DNA from: Candidatus Ozemibacter sibiricus
GTDB lineage: Bacteria; Muiribacteriota; Ozemobacteria; Ozemobacterales; Ozemobacteraceae
Reading direction: 5' to 3'
NCBI GenBank assembly: GCA_003327425.1
Contig: QOQW01000005.1
Location: forward strand, 186,001 to 250,000
DNA length: 64,000 nucleotides
Part shown: positions 8,667-16,375 of the stretch, one piece after another
Layout of the letters: each line of letters opens with the position of its first letter
Numbering within the stretch: the first letter of the stretch is position 1
The notes under the pieces: generated by a model
The model's input: the letters and a program-made list of their open reading frames with translations, nothing else
Told to the model about the DNA's origin: nothing
Database searches by the model: none
Made by a program: the position numbers and the translations under genes

Positions 8667-9476
8667 TCAGGTGAGCTGGAACATCCGACGGCCGCGGATG
8701 ACCCGTTTGAAGGCGCCGCGCACCAGATCGCGGACGCGGTCCATGGTCAGATCGCGGATCAGCTTGCCGCCCTTGGCGAACGAGATGGTGCCGGTCTCTT
8801 CGCTGACGATGAGGACGAGTGCGTCGGTGATCTCGGTGATGCCGACCGCGGCGCGGTGGCGGGTGCCGACTTCCCTGGCCAGATCGGGGTTCTGGCTGAT
8901 CGGCAGGAAGCAGCTGGCGGCTTCGACGTAGCCGCCCTTGACGATGACCGCCCCATCGTGGAGCGGGGTGAATGGCATGAAGATGGTGTTCAGCAACTCT
9001 GATGTGAGGTGGCTGTGGAGGGGCACGCCCTTGTCGATGAAATCCTTCAGGCCGATGTCCTGCTCGAAGACGATGAGGGCGCCGATGCGCTTCTTCGAGC
9101 AGTTCTCGATGGTCTTGGCCAGCTCTTCGACCAGTTCGCCGATGTTCTCGCTGGGGTGGAACTGATCGGCCAGGATGGTGCCCCGGCCGATGTCCTCGAG
9201 GGCGCGCCGCAGCTCGGGCTGGAAGATGACCACCAGAGCGAGGAAGCCGGTGGGCAGGGTGTTGGCCAGCACCCAGTTGACCGCATGGAAATCGAGGTCG
9301 CGGGTGAAGATCAGCAGCAGGAAGATGATGGCCAGCCCCTTCAGCAGGTTGAAGGCGCGAGTGCCCTCGATCAGCAGCAGGACGCGGTAGATGACCCAGC
9401 TGACCAGCAAGATGTCGAGCAGGTCGAACAGCCGGAAATCCCGCAGGATGGCCCAGAACAGCTCGATCGGACTCAC
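8667..9476 (-). CDS. cdaA: Diadenylate cyclase CdaA (DisA_N/DAC domain)
   Basis: Condenses two ATP to cyclic di-AMP at the inner membrane. The 269-residue protein has three N-terminal transmembrane helices (LLDILLVSWVIYRVLLLI, LLKGLAIIFLLLIF, TLPTGFLALVVIF), then the DAC domain with the DGA motif in LHDGAVIVKGG and the RHRAA motif in GTRHRAAVGI, both catalytic hallmarks. The start is a GTG at 9476 whose last two bases form the TGA of dapA (GTGA overlap), which implies coupled translation; a longer reading frame lies inside dapA and is rejected. c-di-AMP usually governs osmotic balance and wall homeostasis; the dapA neighbour fits a cell-wall link. Confidence 0.95.
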   Translation of the reverse strand: MSPIELFWAILRDFRLFDLLDILLVSWVIYRVLLLIEGTRAFNLLKGLAIIFLLLIFTRDLDFHAVNWVLANTLPTGFLALVVIFQPELRRALEDIGRGTILADQFHPSENIGELVEELAKTIENCSKKRIGALIVFEQDIGLKDFIDKGVPLHSHLTSELLNTIFMPFTPLHDGAVIVKGGYVEAASCFLPISQNPDLAREVGTRHRAAVGITEITDALVLIVSEETGTISFAKGGKLIRDLTMDRVRDLVRGAFKRVIRGRRMFQLT

Positions 9477-10357
9477 CGGGCGAGCAATCCCATCCTTTCG
9501 AGGGTCTGGGCAAGCTGGGCGCGGGGCCCGGCCCCCATCGGCACCAGTGGCAGACGGAACTCGTCCTGCACGCGGCCCATCAGGTGCAGGGCGGTCTTGA
9601 CCGGGATGGGGTTCGCTTCGAGGAACATGGCCCGATGCAGGTCGAGCAGCTCGAAATGGAGGGCGCGGGCCTCGCTCCAGCGCTCGGCCAGGCACGCATC
9701 GGTGAAGGCTTTCATCTTGGCCGGCACCACATTGGCCGTCACCGAGATGGTGCCGCGCCCGCCCAGGGCCATGATCGCGAAGTTGAGCGCATCATCGCCG
9801 CTCAACAGGGCGAATCCGGCGGGGGCCCGGGCCAGGATGTCCATGATCTGGTCGAGGTTGCCCGAGGCTTCTTTGACCGCCTTGATATTGGGCACGCGCG
9901 CCAGCTCGAGGGTGGTGGCCGCGGTCATGTTCACTCCGGTGCGACCCGGAACATTGTACAGGACGACCGGCAGCGTGGTGGCGCTGGCGACGGCCTGGAA
10001 GTGGGCCAGCAGGCCGGCTGGCGTCGGCTTGTTGTAATAGGGGGCGACGACCAGGACCGCCTCGGCGCCGAGGTCGGCAGCCCGTCGGGTCATCTCGACC
10101 GCGCTGGCGGTGGCGTTGCCGCCGGTACCGAACATCAACCGGATCTTGCCGCCCACCCGCCGGGCCACCATCTGCATCAGGGCGGCGCGTTCGTCGGCCG
10201 ACAGCGTGGCTGACTCGCCGGTGGTGCCGCAGATGACGAGGCCGTCGGTGCGAGCTTCGAGGTGGAAGTCCAGCAGGCCGAACAGGGCCCGCTCATCGAT
10301 CTTGCCGTTGTGGAATGGGGTGACCAGGGCCACCCAGGAACCGTCAAGCCGTACCAT
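9473..10357 (-). CDS. dapA: 4-hydroxy-tetrahydrodipicolinate synthase
   Basis: Condenses pyruvate and aspartate semialdehyde in the lysine/diaminopimelate pathway. At 294 residues it has the usual family length. Visible landmarks are the substrate-loop GTTGESATL, YNVPGRTGVN containing the catalytic tyrosine, and the Schiff-base lysine in AVKEASGN. The start at 10357 has AAAGGAT upstream at suitable spacing. It is the first gene of a three-gene run with cdaA and cdaR and overlaps cdaA by four bases. The co-transcription suggests coordination of peptidoglycan precursor supply with c-di-AMP level. Confidence 0.97.
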   Translation of the reverse strand: MVRLDGSWVALVTPFHNGKIDERALFGLLDFHLEARTDGLVICGTTGESATLSADERAALMQMVARRVGGKIRLMFGTGGNATASAVEMTRRAADLGAEAVLVVAPYYNKPTPAGLLAHFQAVASATTLPVVLYNVPGRTGVNMTAATTLELARVPNIKAVKEASGNLDQIMDILARAPAGFALLSGDDALNFAIMALGGRGTISVTANVVPAKMKAFTDACLAERWSEARALHFELLDLHRAMFLEANPIPVKTALHLMGRVQDEFRLPLVPMGAGPRAQLAQTLERMGLLAR

Positions 10358-10413
10358 GGTGCGAGATCCTTTCCAGGAATCTATTCCCTCTCAGGGCGGG
10401 GCGATCGGGTTCC

Positions 10414-10442
10414 ACTATATCACAAATGCCGCCAGTTGTCCC
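10414..10442 (-). promoter_or_regulatory. Candidate promoter of dapA-cdaA-cdaR
   Basis: On the minus strand, GGGACA (10437-10442, four of six consensus bases) and TATAGT (10414-10419) are 17 bases apart. The expected start is near 10407, giving a leader of about 50 bases before dapA. Confidence 0.5.
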
Positions 10443-10627
10443 AGTTAAGTCGCCCGACCAGTTCCTGAAACGCTAGGGCGCAGGCGCGAGGGAACGCCGA
10501 TCTTCCGACCCGGTTGAACCTCAGCGTTCCGACGCCGCCAACCCTGAACCAGACCGCTTGGAGGCGATCCCTGGCGGGAGCCGGGTGGTTTGACTTCATA
10601 GGCATGGGAGGGGTATCCTCTCTCTCG

Positions 10628-11323
10628 ATGAGTCATCGCGCCCCGCCACCGGTCGAGAATACCGGGCTGAAGCCGCTCCTGCTCTGCTGTCGCCCCGAGG
10701 AGGGGAAGATCGGGCCGCCTGATTTTCTCGCCGGCGTTCCTGGCCTCGCGCCGTGGGAAGCCGCCGTTTCCCATTCGGCGGTCGAACATGGCTGGCTGCG
10801 GGTGCTGGCCGCCCGCGGGCCGGTCTTCGTCGAGGCCGAAGCCGATCGGCTGCTGGCGGGCCTCGAGCGGTTCGATCTGCTGGTCGTCGCCCCGCTCAGC
10901 CTCAACTCCCTGGCCAAATTCGCTCTGGGGCTGCGCGATTCCTTCCCGGCGCGGGTGTTCGGCGCCATGGCCGATCTGGGGCGGCCCATCCTGCTCGAGA
11001 CCTCGGGCCTGCCCCGCCCCGATACCCGCATCAATCCCCACTACGCCAAGATCTACCGCCGCTATTGGGAAACCCTGAACGGGGGCTCCATCGCCGGGTT
11101 CACCCCGGAGACGTTCGCCGCCGTGATCGACCGGCTGGTGCGCACCCGGCGGGCGCTGGCCGGCCAGCCTCCCGCCTTGGCCGGGCGGCGGGTGATCACG
11201 CGCGATGACGTCCTGGCCGCCTACCAGGCCATGACCCCGCTGGTTGTCCCGCCGGGAACGCTGCTGACCGACCTCGCCCGCGAAGAGGCCGAAGCGCGTG
11301 GCGTGCCCATCCGATTCGAATGA
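10628..11323 (+). CDS. Flavoprotein (PF02441/CoaC-like fold), function unassigned
   Basis: A 231-residue protein with a flavoprotein-type core: DLLVVAPLSLNSLAKFALGL resembles the FMN-binding ALTANT-type segment of the CoaC/EpiD family, followed by the nucleotide-fold strand GRPILLE. The C-terminal tail VPPGTLLTDLAREEAEARGV resembles the short tail found on some microcompartment-associated flavoproteins and adenosyltransferases, but no microcompartment genes are present. The start is uncertain: ATG 10628 is used, with a GGGAGGGG stretch about 15 bases upstream; ATG 10604 is also in frame. The next gene, fchA, follows 41 bases later, so a role in one-carbon or cofactor chemistry is possible but unproven. 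Confidence 0.7.
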   Translation: MSHRAPPPVENTGLKPLLLCCRPEEGKIGPPDFLAGVPGLAPWEAAVSHSAVEHGWLRVLAARGPVFVEAEADRLLAGLERFDLLVVAPLSLNSLAKFALGLRDSFPARVFGAMADLGRPILLETSGLPRPDTRINPHYAKIYRRYWETLNGGSIAGFTPETFAAVIDRLVRTRRALAGQPPALAGRRVITRDDVLAAYQAMTPLVVPPGTLLTDLAREEAEARGVPIRFE

Positions 11324-11364
11324 CCATTCTAAAACCTGATCCAATTTGAGGAGACCGTCCCATC

Positions 11365-12012
11365 ATGCCGATCGAACGAATGACCAACAAATCCCTGAAA
11401 GATTTCACCCTGGCTGTCGCCTCCAATTCCTTCGCGCCCGGCGGCGGGTGCGTGTCGGCGCTGGCCGGCAGCCTGGCCGCCGCGCTGGCGCAGATGGTCT
11501 TCAGCCTGACGATCGGCAAGAAGAAATACGCCGAATTCGACGCCGAGAACACGGCGCTGGCCGGCCAGGTCGCCGAGCATCTCAAGGTGCTGCTCGAGTG
11601 CGTCGATCGTGACGCCGACGGCTGCGATCGCATCATGGAGGCCATGGCCCTGCCCAAAGATACCGAAGTCGAGAAGACCCGTCGCAAGCTGGCCATCTCC
11701 GAAGCCAGCAAGCTGGCCAACGAGGCTCCGCTGGCGGTCTGCGAGCGCTCTCTCGAATTGCTCCGGCTGTTCCGCAACTCGTTGACCAAGGTCAACCGCA
11801 ACACCATCTCCGACTGGGCCGTCGGCGCGTTCCAAGCCTATACCGCGCTCGAGGGGGCCATGATGAATGCCAAACTGAACTGCGCCTCCATCGACGACCC
11901 AGTCTACTGTCGCGAGCTGGCCGAGCGGTTCCGCCGCATGCTGGGGGAAGGGCGCGCCCTGCTCGATCAGATCCGCGCCGACGTCCATGCCATGGTCGAC
12001 GCCAGCAACTGA
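11365..12012 (+). CDS. fchA: Formimidoyltetrahydrofolate cyclodeaminase family protein
   Basis: Converts 5-formimidoyl-THF to methenyl-THF and ammonia; also called methenyltetrahydrofolate cyclohydrolase (FchA) in clostridia. The 215-residue protein matches the stand-alone all-helical cyclodeaminase family: the opening SLKDFTLAVAS, the folate-binding APGGGCVSALAGSLAAAL, and later DADGCDRIMEAMALPK are characteristic. The start at 11365 has GAGGAG about 11-16 bases upstream; the next in-frame ATG (MTNKSL) is also possible. No glutamate formimidoyltransferase domain is attached. It is preceded closely by a flavoprotein gene. Confidence 0.9.
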   Translation: MPIERMTNKSLKDFTLAVASNSFAPGGGCVSALAGSLAAALAQMVFSLTIGKKKYAEFDAENTALAGQVAEHLKVLLECVDRDADGCDRIMEAMALPKDTEVEKTRRKLAISEASKLANEAPLAVCERSLELLRLFRNSLTKVNRNTISDWAVGAFQAYTALEGAMMNAKLNCASIDDPVYCRELAERFRRMLGEGRALLDQIRADVHAMVDASN

Positions 12013-12312
12013 CGGCGCCGCCGTCCAGGCGATCTCGGCGCCGCCGCGAGGTGGCGAGGCGCCACGGGCGCAACCGATGACCGAAAGGTGGGCGGCAGCC
12101 CGATCGGAGCACGATCGGCGGCTGACCGGCGAGGCAGGCCGCGAGGTGATCGCCGCGATCAGGGAGCCGGGCTTGCCCACCGCCCCGGCCCAGGATCCGA
12201 CCGAGGTCGGGGGAGCCTGAGGGGCTCGCCTGAATTCGCTTGCCGAAGCATAGGGAGGGCGTGGTATACTCCCTGCACCAATTTCCGACCGATCCACGGC
12301 GAGGAGGATTGC
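12013..12312. other. Intergenic region between fchA and yebC
   Basis: No convincing gene. A 47-codon frame from 12077 has no ribosome-binding site and no recognisable motif. Near the end lies TATACT (12265-12270), a possible -10 box for yebC; the best -35 match, TTGCCG at 12240, is 19 bases away and weak. Confidence 0.5.
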
Positions 12313-13077
12313 ATGTCAGGTCACAACAAGTGGGCCAAGGTCAAGCATGTCAAGGCCAAGATGGACGCCATCAAAGGGCGGCAGTTCACCAAGATCATCA
12401 AGGAGATCACCATCGCGGCGCGCAATGGGGGCGGCGATCCCAGCAGCAACCCCCGGCTGCGCAGCGCTTTGCAGGCCGCCAAAGATGCCAACATGCCGAA
12501 GGACAACATCGACCGGGCCATCAAGAAAGGCACCGGCGAACTCGAGGGCGTTTCCTATGAGGAAGTGACCTACGAAGGCTATGCCCCGGGTGGAGTTGCC
12601 CTCATCATCCGCTGTCTGACCGACAACAAGAACCGCACCGTGGCCGAGATCGGCAAGATCCTCAGCAAGGGCGGCGGCAACATGGGCGTGCCGGGCTGCG
12701 TCTCGTTCATGTTTGAGAACAAAGGCTATTTCTACGTTTCCAAAGAGGCCAATCCCGGGCTGACCGAAGACAAGCTGACCGACATCGTGCTCGAGGCGGG
12801 CGCCGAAGATTTCAAGGTACAAGCCGATGGCTTCGAGATCATCTGCGATCCTTCAGCCTATCTCGATGTTCGCCCCAAACTCGAAGCCCAGGGGATCAAG
12901 ATCGAAGAAGCCAAGCAGACGATGTTGCCCAAGACCACCGTGAAGGTCACCGGCAGCGATGTCGGCAAGGTCCTGCGGCTCATCGACAGCATCGAAGAGC
13001 ACGACGACGTGCAGGATTGCTACCACAACGCCGAGATCTCCGACGAAGACATGGAGAAGGCGGCCGCCGAGGCCTGA
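12313..13077 (+). CDS. yebC: YebC/PmpR family protein (translation factor or transcriptional regulator)
   Basis: A 254-residue member of the YebC/TACO1 family, which in recent work aids translation of difficult peptide motifs and was earlier described as a DNA-binding regulator. The N-terminus MSGHNKWAKVKHVKAK and the internal SKGGGNMGVPGCVSFMF are near-invariant family signatures. GAGGAGG lies just upstream of ATG 12313; a longer in-frame extension upstream is rejected. As in many genomes it precedes ruvAB, but the usual ruvC between yebC and ruvA is absent here. Confidence 0.96.
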   Translation: MSGHNKWAKVKHVKAKMDAIKGRQFTKIIKEITIAARNGGGDPSSNPRLRSALQAAKDANMPKDNIDRAIKKGTGELEGVSYEEVTYEGYAPGGVALIIRCLTDNKNRTVAEIGKILSKGGGNMGVPGCVSFMFENKGYFYVSKEANPGLTEDKLTDIVLEAGAEDFKVQADGFEIICDPSAYLDVRPKLEAQGIKIEEAKQTMLPKTTVKVTGSDVGKVLRLIDSIEEHDDVQDCYHNAEISDEDMEKAAAEA

Positions 13078-13122
13078 TCGCCCGTTCGTCTCGCCTGTCT
13101 TCCGCTCTTCATTTCGTTCCGC

Positions 13123-13156
13123 CGCGCGGATGCCCCGAGCCGGGAGCATCCGCGCG
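13123..13156. terminator. Hairpin after yebC
   Basis: Eleven-base-pair perfect inverted repeat (CGCGCGGATGC at 13123-13133, complement at 13146-13156) with a 12-base loop, 45 bases past the yebC stop. There is no T-run, so it may act in a Rho-dependent or attenuation manner rather than as a classical terminator. Confidence 0.5.
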
Positions 13157-13305
13157 ATGGCATCGGGATGTCCCGCTTCCGGCCATGGCGTGAGGGGGCC
13201 TGGGCCTGAGCGCAGGGCTTGCCAGCGGGGCCAGGACGGAGTAGCATGACACCCGCCGCCGCTGGTTGGTCGATACCCACGGCGAGCTGAAAGGATGGGC
13301 GCGCG

Positions 13306-13923
13306 GTGATCGATTGCATTCGAGGCTTGCTCCTGGAGAAAGAGCTCCAGCGGGCGGTCGTCGACGTCAACGGGTTGGGGCTTGAGGCGCAGATTCCTTT
13401 CTCCAGCTTCCGCCTTCTTGGGGAGCGAGGCTCAGAAGTCACCCTGCTGACCCATCTGCAGTGGCGCGAAGATGGCCCGCAGCTCTTCGGGTTCGCCACC
13501 GCCGCCGAACGCGCGCTCTTCCGGCTGCTGATCAAAGTCGACAAAGTCGGGCCCAAGCTCGCTCTGAACCTGATGTCGGCGGCCGACCCCGATCAGCTCG
13601 TAGGGATGATCCTGACCGGCAACGTGCGGGCTCTGACCGCCCTCAAGGGAGTTGGCGAGAAGCTGGCCTCGCGGCTCGTCGTCGAGCTGAAGGAACCGCT
13701 GGCCAAAGCCGGGCTGGGCGCAGCCGGGCCGCAGCCGGCCGCCGCCCCGCCGCCCGAGCGCATCGGCCTGGCGTGCGAGCGCGAAGCCCGCGAAGCCCTG
13801 GAGACCCTGGGCTACTCGCTGCGCGAGATCGAACGCATGCTGGGGAAAGTGGCCGCCGAGCTGCCTCCCGACGCCGAGCTGACGCGCGTCGTCGAGAGCG
13901 CCCTGCGCCACGGCTCGCCATGA
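13306..13923 (+). CDS. ruvA: Holliday junction branch migration protein RuvA
   Basis: Binds four-way junctions and recruits RuvB. The 205-residue protein shows an N-terminal OB-fold (MIDCIRGLLLEKELQRAVVD), two helix-hairpin-helix segments (LIKVDKVGPKLALNLMS and LTALKGVGEKLASRLVVELK), a Pro/Ala-rich linker, and the C-terminal RuvB-contacting domain (AREALETLGYSLREIERML). The start is GTG 13306 with AAGGA about 11 bases upstream. ruvB follows after 20 bases. Confidence 0.96.
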   Translation: MIDCIRGLLLEKELQRAVVDVNGLGLEAQIPFSSFRLLGERGSEVTLLTHLQWREDGPQLFGFATAAERALFRLLIKVDKVGPKLALNLMSAADPDQLVGMILTGNVRALTALKGVGEKLASRLVVELKEPLAKAGLGAAGPQPAAAPPPERIGLACEREAREALETLGYSLREIERMLGKVAAELPPDAELTRVVESALRHGSP

Positions 13924-13943
13924 GCCTCCGCCTGCCCTGACCC

Positions 13944-15101
13944 ATGGTCCGCTCGCGCAAGAAACCGCCGACCTCGTCGTTGTTGCCGCCCGATCTGCCG
14001 CCCGCCCCGCCGCCTCTGCCGGCGGAAGGCAGCATCGGCAGCGGGGCGGCGCCCGGCGCCTCGGTGCTGTCGCCGCGCCCCCTCGCCGACGAAGAGGAAG
14101 GGATGGCCCCCTCCTTGCGGCCTCGCCGCTTCCAGGAGTTCATCGGCCAGCGCCAGATCGTCGACAAGCTGCAGATCTTCATCGCCGCCGCTCGCCAGCG
14201 CGGCGAGCCGCTCGACCATACCCTCCTGCTGGGACCGCCCGGCCTGGGCAAGACCACCCTGGCCAATGTCATCGCCGCCGAGATGGGCGTGCAGATCCGC
14301 ATCACCAGCGGCCCGGTGCTGACCCGGGCCGGCGACGTGGCCGCCCTGCTGACCGGGCTGCAGGCCCGCGATGTGCTGTTCATCGACGAGATCCATCGGC
14401 TCAACAAGAGCGTCGAAGAGGTATTGTACCCCGCCATGGAGGACTACCACTTCGACGTCCTGATCGGGAAGGGCCCCACCGCGCGCAGTCTTCGTCTCAA
14501 GGTGCAACCCTTCACCCTGATCGGGGCCACCACCCGCGAGGGCGATGTGGCGGCCCCGCTGCGCAGCCGGTTCGGGGTCGTGTCGCGCCTCGACTATTAC
14601 ACGACCGACGAGCTGATCCAGCTTCTGCATTCGGTGGCTCGCCGGCTCCATTTCCCGGTCGAAGACGACGCCGCGGCCGAGATCGCCCGCCGCGCTCGCG
14701 GCACCCCGCGCGTGGCCATTCGGCTCTTCAAGCGCATGCGCGACGTGGCCCAGGTCGAAGGAAGCCCCGCCATCACCGCCGCGACCGTCGCGCGGGGCAT
14801 GGAGATGCTGAAGGTCGATCGGCTCGGCCTCGATTACATCGACCGGCGCATCCTCGAAGTGCTGTTGCGACGGTTCGATGGGGGGCCGGTCAGTCTCGAC
14901 ACCCTGGCGGTCTCGGTAGGCGAGGAGCCCGACACGCTCTACGACGTCTACGAGTCGTTCCTCATCCAGATCGGCTTCTTGGCCCGCACCAACCGGGGAC
15001 GGGTGGCCACGCGCCTGGCCTGGGAATACATGGGCCTGAAACCGCCCGCCGATCGCGTCCTCGACGATCCCCAGAAACGTCTGTTCCCCGACGACGATTG
15101 A
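13944..15101 (+). CDS. ruvB: Holliday junction DNA helicase RuvB
   Basis: AAA+ motor for branch migration. The 385-residue protein carries the RuvB core from about residue 59 (RPRRFQEFIGQ), Walker A GPPGLGKTT at 97-105, Walker B VLFIDEIHRL, sensor segment GATTREGDVAAPLRSRFG, and the winged-helix end (GFLARTNRGRVAT). It differs from standard RuvB in a Pro/Ala/Ser-rich extension of about 50 residues at the N-terminus (PPDLPPAPPPLP). Position 13944 is the first ATG; a start at ATG 14103 (MAPSLRPRRF) would remove most of the extension and give a normal-length protein, so the true start is unsettled. Confidence 0.96.
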   Translation: MVRSRKKPPTSSLLPPDLPPAPPPLPAEGSIGSGAAPGASVLSPRPLADEEEGMAPSLRPRRFQEFIGQRQIVDKLQIFIAAARQRGEPLDHTLLLGPPGLGKTTLANVIAAEMGVQIRITSGPVLTRAGDVAALLTGLQARDVLFIDEIHRLNKSVEEVLYPAMEDYHFDVLIGKGPTARSLRLKVQPFTLIGATTREGDVAAPLRSRFGVVSRLDYYTTDELIQLLHSVARRLHFPVEDDAAAEIARRARGTPRVAIRLFKRMRDVAQVEGSPAITAATVARGMEMLKVDRLGLDYIDRRILEVLLRRFDGGPVSLDTLAVSVGEEPDTLYDVYESFLIQIGFLARTNRGRVATRLAWEYMGLKPPADRVLDDPQKRLFPDDD

Positions 15102-15104
15102 ACA

Positions 15105-15129
15105 AGAACCTGCTTGCCAAGCGGGTTCT
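15105..15129 (+). terminator. Hairpin directly after ruvB
   Basis: An 11-base-pair stem (AGAACCTGCTT at 15105-15115 pairing with 15119-15129, one G-T pair) with a three-base loop starts three bases after the ruvB stop. A T5 run follows only some 20 bases later, so termination is plausible rather than certain. Confidence 0.5.
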
Positions 15130-15143
15130 CCAGGCGGCGACGG

Positions 15144-15172
15144 TTGCTTTTTCCCGCGGGAGGGGGTAGACT
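15144..15172 (+). promoter_or_regulatory. Candidate promoter for the DUF362-mutS-DUF2325 run
   Basis: TTGCTT (15144-15149) and TAGACT (15167-15172) are 17 bases apart, about 70 bases before the DUF362 start and just after the ruvB hairpin. The match to consensus is moderate. Confidence 0.4.
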
Positions 15173-15241
15173 TTCCCCACCCGGCGGCGAGCCCCTGTGA
15201 GGCGTTCGGCCGGGGTACCCCTCGATGAAAGGGGCTCGACC

Positions 15242-16375
15242 ATGGCCTCCCGAAAGAGCAGGATTCCGGTCTATACCATCGGGTTGCGGGCCAAAGGCCC
15301 GGCCGACAGTCATCTGGCCAAGATCGCGCGGCTGGCTGAGCGGATCGGCATGAAGAAGTTCCCCTGGCGCGACAAGCTGGTTGCCGTCAAGACCCATTTC
15401 GGCGAACGCGGCAATTCCGCCTTCCCGCGGCCCATCTATGTGCGGCCCCTGGTCGATCTGATCAAAGCGGGGGGCGGCAAGCCGTTCCTGGCCGAGACCG
15501 CCACGCTCTACACCGGCAGCCGCAGCAACGCCCCCGATCACATCGAAACCGCCCTCCGGCACGGGTTCGGCCCCGAGGTCACCGGCGCCCCCATCTTCAT
15601 CTGCGATGGCCTGACCGGTCGCGATCACCGGATGGTGAAGGTGGCCGGGCGGCACTATACCGAAGTATCGGTAGCGGCCGGCATCCACGAGGCCGATGCG
15701 CTGGTGGTGCTGTCCCATTTCAAGGGGCACGAGGTGACCGGCTTCGGCGGCGCCATCAAGAACCTGGGCATGGGCTGCTGTTCGCGGTCGGCCAAACTGG
15801 CCATGCATACCTCGATCCGGCCCTCCGTGCTCGAGAAGAAGTGCGTGCGGTGCGGCCGCTGTTTCGCCTGGTGCGCGGCGGGCGCCATCGGCCAGCAGAA
15901 GCCTGACGGGCCGGTGACGATCGATCCGGCGAAATGCCGCGGGTGCGGCGAATGCCTCGTCTCGTGCCGGGTCGGGGCCATCCGCATCAATTGGAGCGAA
16001 GATACGCGCGGGGTCACCGAAAAAATGGTCGAACACGCCTTCGCCGTGCATGCCCCCAAGGCTGGGGCGGCCTTCTACCTCAACATCCTGATCGATATCG
16101 TGCCGTTGTGCGATTGCTACGGTTTTTCCGATGCCCCGGTGGTTCCCGATATCGGCTTCGCCGCCTCGACCGACCCGGTCGCCCTCGACGCGGCCTGCCT
16201 CGATCTGGTCGAAGCCCAGATCGGGCTGGCCCAGAGCGCGTTGGGTCGGTCGGTGCCGGCCGACCGCTCGAAGTTCGCGCTGGTCCATCCTGAGCTGGAG
16301 ATCCGGGCCCAGCTCGAGCATGCGGCGGCCATCGGCTTCGGTTCGGTAGCGTATGAGCGGATCGCCCTCGACTGA
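15242..16375 (+). CDS. DUF362 protein with two 4Fe-4S clusters
   Basis: A 377-residue protein of the DUF362 family, whose members carry a ferredoxin-like insert and have no firmly known reaction. The N-terminal half has VAVKTHFGERGN and the SHFKGHEVTGFGGAIKNLG segment characteristic of the family. Two cysteine sets follow: CVRCGRCFAWC and CRGCGECLVSC, each of 4Fe-4S type, with a further CC pair in GMGCCSRS. The start at 15242 has AAAGGGG some eight bases upstream; a longer frame beginning at 15197 is rejected. No signal peptide is seen, so it is cytoplasmic. Its end overlaps the likely start of mutS. Confidence 0.88.
   Translation: MASRKSRIPVYTIGLRAKGPADSHLAKIARLAERIGMKKFPWRDKLVAVKTHFGERGNSAFPRPIYVRPLVDLIKAGGGKPFLAETATLYTGSRSNAPDHIETALRHGFGPEVTGAPIFICDGLTGRDHRMVKVAGRHYTEVSVAAGIHEADALVVLSHFKGHEVTGFGGAIKNLGMGCCSRSAKLAMHTSIRPSVLEKKCVRCGRCFAWCAAGAIGQQKPDGPVTIDPAKCRGCGECLVSCRVGAIRINWSEDTRGVTEKMVEHAFAVHAPKAGAAFYLNILIDIVPLCDCYGFSDAPVVPDIGFAASTDPVALDAACLDLVEAQIGLAQSALGRSVPADRSKFALVHPELEIRAQLEHAAAIGFGSVAYERIALD

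Noticed and set aside
12077-12220. A possible 47-codon gene before yebC.
   Set aside because: No ribosome-binding site, no hydrophobic or conserved pattern, and no way to test conservation here.
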